Shown here in pieces: positions 6,383-6,718 of a DNA stretch of 6,718 nt (positions within the stretch are counted from its first letter, which is position 1; each line of letters opens with the position of its first letter). The position numbers and the translations under genes were made by a program. The DNA is from Candidatus Kapaibacterium sp. (GTDB lineage: Bacteria; Bacteroidota; Ignavibacteria; Kapaibacteriales; UBA961): the NCBI GenBank assembly GCA_023253875.1, contig JALRFC010000100.1, forward strand, positions 1 through 6,718. The letters are read 5' to 3'. The notes beneath the pieces were generated by a model. That model saw nothing but the letters and a program-made list of their open reading frames with translations, was not told the origin of the DNA and ran no database searches.

Positions 6383-6425
6383 GTCCGTTATTTGTATTCA
6401 AATATCAGATAAAAGAGTCTTAATT
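6368..6425. promoter_or_regulatory. 58-bp nested dyad upstream of nirK, candidate operator/promoter
   Basis: The outer arms AATTAAGAC (6368-6376) and GTCTTAATT (6417-6425) are a perfect 9-bp inverted repeat. The inner arms TATTTG (6389-6394) and CAAATA (6399-6404) are a perfect 6-bp inverted repeat around TATT. Both pairs have the same centre (6396.5). Intermediate arms TTGTC (6381-6385) and GATAA (6408-6412) also match, with one G-T pair. The likeliest reading is a multi-site operator for the adjacent Rrf2 regulator, or for a CRP/FNR-type regulator, over the nirK promoter. As RNA it would be a long AT-rich hairpin, with two C and six T (6428-6433) after it, so a terminator for rrf2 is the main alternative. 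Confidence 0.5.
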
Positions 6426-6435
6426 CCTTTTTTAT

Positions 6436-6439
6436 GGAG
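6436..6439 (+). promoter_or_regulatory. Ribosome binding site of nirK
   Basis: GGAG lies 6 nt before the ATG at 6446. It selects this start over an in-frame ATG at 6434, which would itself overlap the GGAG. Confidence 0.65.
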
Positions 6440-6445
6440 TTTTAC

Positions 6446-6718
6446 ATGAAAACGATTGTCAATGTGCTCATTTCAAGCTTGGCCATCTTCATGCTTATGT
6501 CATGTTCAGACACAAATCAAGAAGTCATTCCGGACAGAAGCAAAGGATTGACAGAAATTCAGGGCGAAGAGATTGCCCAATTGACGGATGCGCCCAATGT
6601 TCCCCCGCCAATCAATCGAACACACAATACGAAAGTGATTGTCAAATTGGAAGTCAAGGAAGTTGTCAAAGAGATTGCCGAGGGCGTGCAATATACATTT
6701 TGGACTTTCGGTGGTTCT
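6446..6718 (+). CDS. nirK: Copper-containing nitrite reductase, lipoprotein NirK/AniA type (5' part only, runs off right edge)
   Basis: The 91 visible residues begin with a lipoprotein signal peptide whose lipobox LMSC ends at Cys20, followed by a polar linker. From about residue 48 the sequence matches the start of the first cupredoxin domain of NirK/AniA: DAPNVPPPINR, then KVIVKLEVKEVVKEIAEGV and YTFWTFGG. In AniA-type enzymes this is followed by the copper-binding histidines and cysteine, all beyond the window, so catalytic integrity cannot be judged. The known reaction is one-electron reduction of nitrite to nitric oxide, in the periplasm or at the outer membrane. The lipid anchor suggests the latter site. 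The start is set by a GGAG site. The upstream Rrf2 regulator and symmetric DNA suggest control by nitric oxide or respiratory state. Another multicopper oxidase of the same fold is the main alternative. Confidence 0.87.
   Translation, partial: MKTIVNVLISSLAIFMLMSCSDTNQEVIPDRSKGLTEIQGEEIAQLTDAPNVPPPINRTHNTKVIVKLEVKEVVKEIAEGVQYTFWTFGGS

Noticed and set aside
6368..6433. Strong intrinsic terminator for rrf2
   Set aside because: A hairpin followed by six T exists, but the stem is AT-rich with large internal loops, and the same bases must hold the nirK promoter. It is kept only as an alternative reading of the dyad.
6506..6691. Minus-strand open frame opposite nirK
   Set aside because: The plus-strand frame has a lipobox, a ribosome site and NirK family sequence. 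The antisense frame has no support.

Overview
The window looks like part of a Gram-negative chromosome from the Bacteroidota/Chlorobiota side of the tree, possibly a Kapabacteria- or Ignavibacteria-like lineage. That placement is an inference. It rests on a probable type IX secretion (T9SS)-style C-terminal sorting domain, a VWA-OmpA lipoprotein, weak or absent Shine-Dalgarno sequences at several genes, moderately AT-rich DNA, and an outer-membrane-type NirK next to an Rrf2 regulator. No marker gene here fixes the taxon.

Left part, minus strand (1-2575): purD (phosphoribosylamine-glycine ligase) is followed after 39 nt by an ECF-type sigma factor. After another 12 nt comes a single-pass membrane protein that fits a cysteine-free anti-sigma factor and runs off the left edge. 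Sigma and anti-sigma form the usual pair. Their link to purD may be only shared transcription.

Middle, plus strand (2674-5851): a divergent intergenic region (2576-2673) separates purD from three tightly packed envelope genes joined by two ATGA stop/start overlaps. They encode a VWA-OmpA lipoprotein (metal-binding MIDAS motif plus peptidoglycan-binding domain), a short exported protein whose C-terminal half resembles a T9SS sorting domain, and an exported protein that looks like an outer-membrane beta-barrel. The coupling suggests one envelope assembly of unknown function. This is the least explained set of genes in the window.

Right part, plus strand (5929-6718): an Rrf2-family regulator with three cysteines in the Fe-S region (NsrR-like) precedes the start of a lipoprotein copper nitrite reductase (nirK/aniA type), cut by the right edge. 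The 85 nt between them are dense with symmetry. There is a 23-bp inverted repeat just after the rrf2 stop. Overlapping it is a 58-bp imperfect dyad whose outer 9-bp arms and inner 6-bp arms share exactly the same centre. A further near-palindrome covers the likely -10 box of rrf2. This is best read as a nitrosative-stress or denitrification control region and is the most interesting non-coding sequence here.

There is no gene-free stretch over 300 bases, and I saw no tRNA, rRNA, CRISPR array or insertion sequence.
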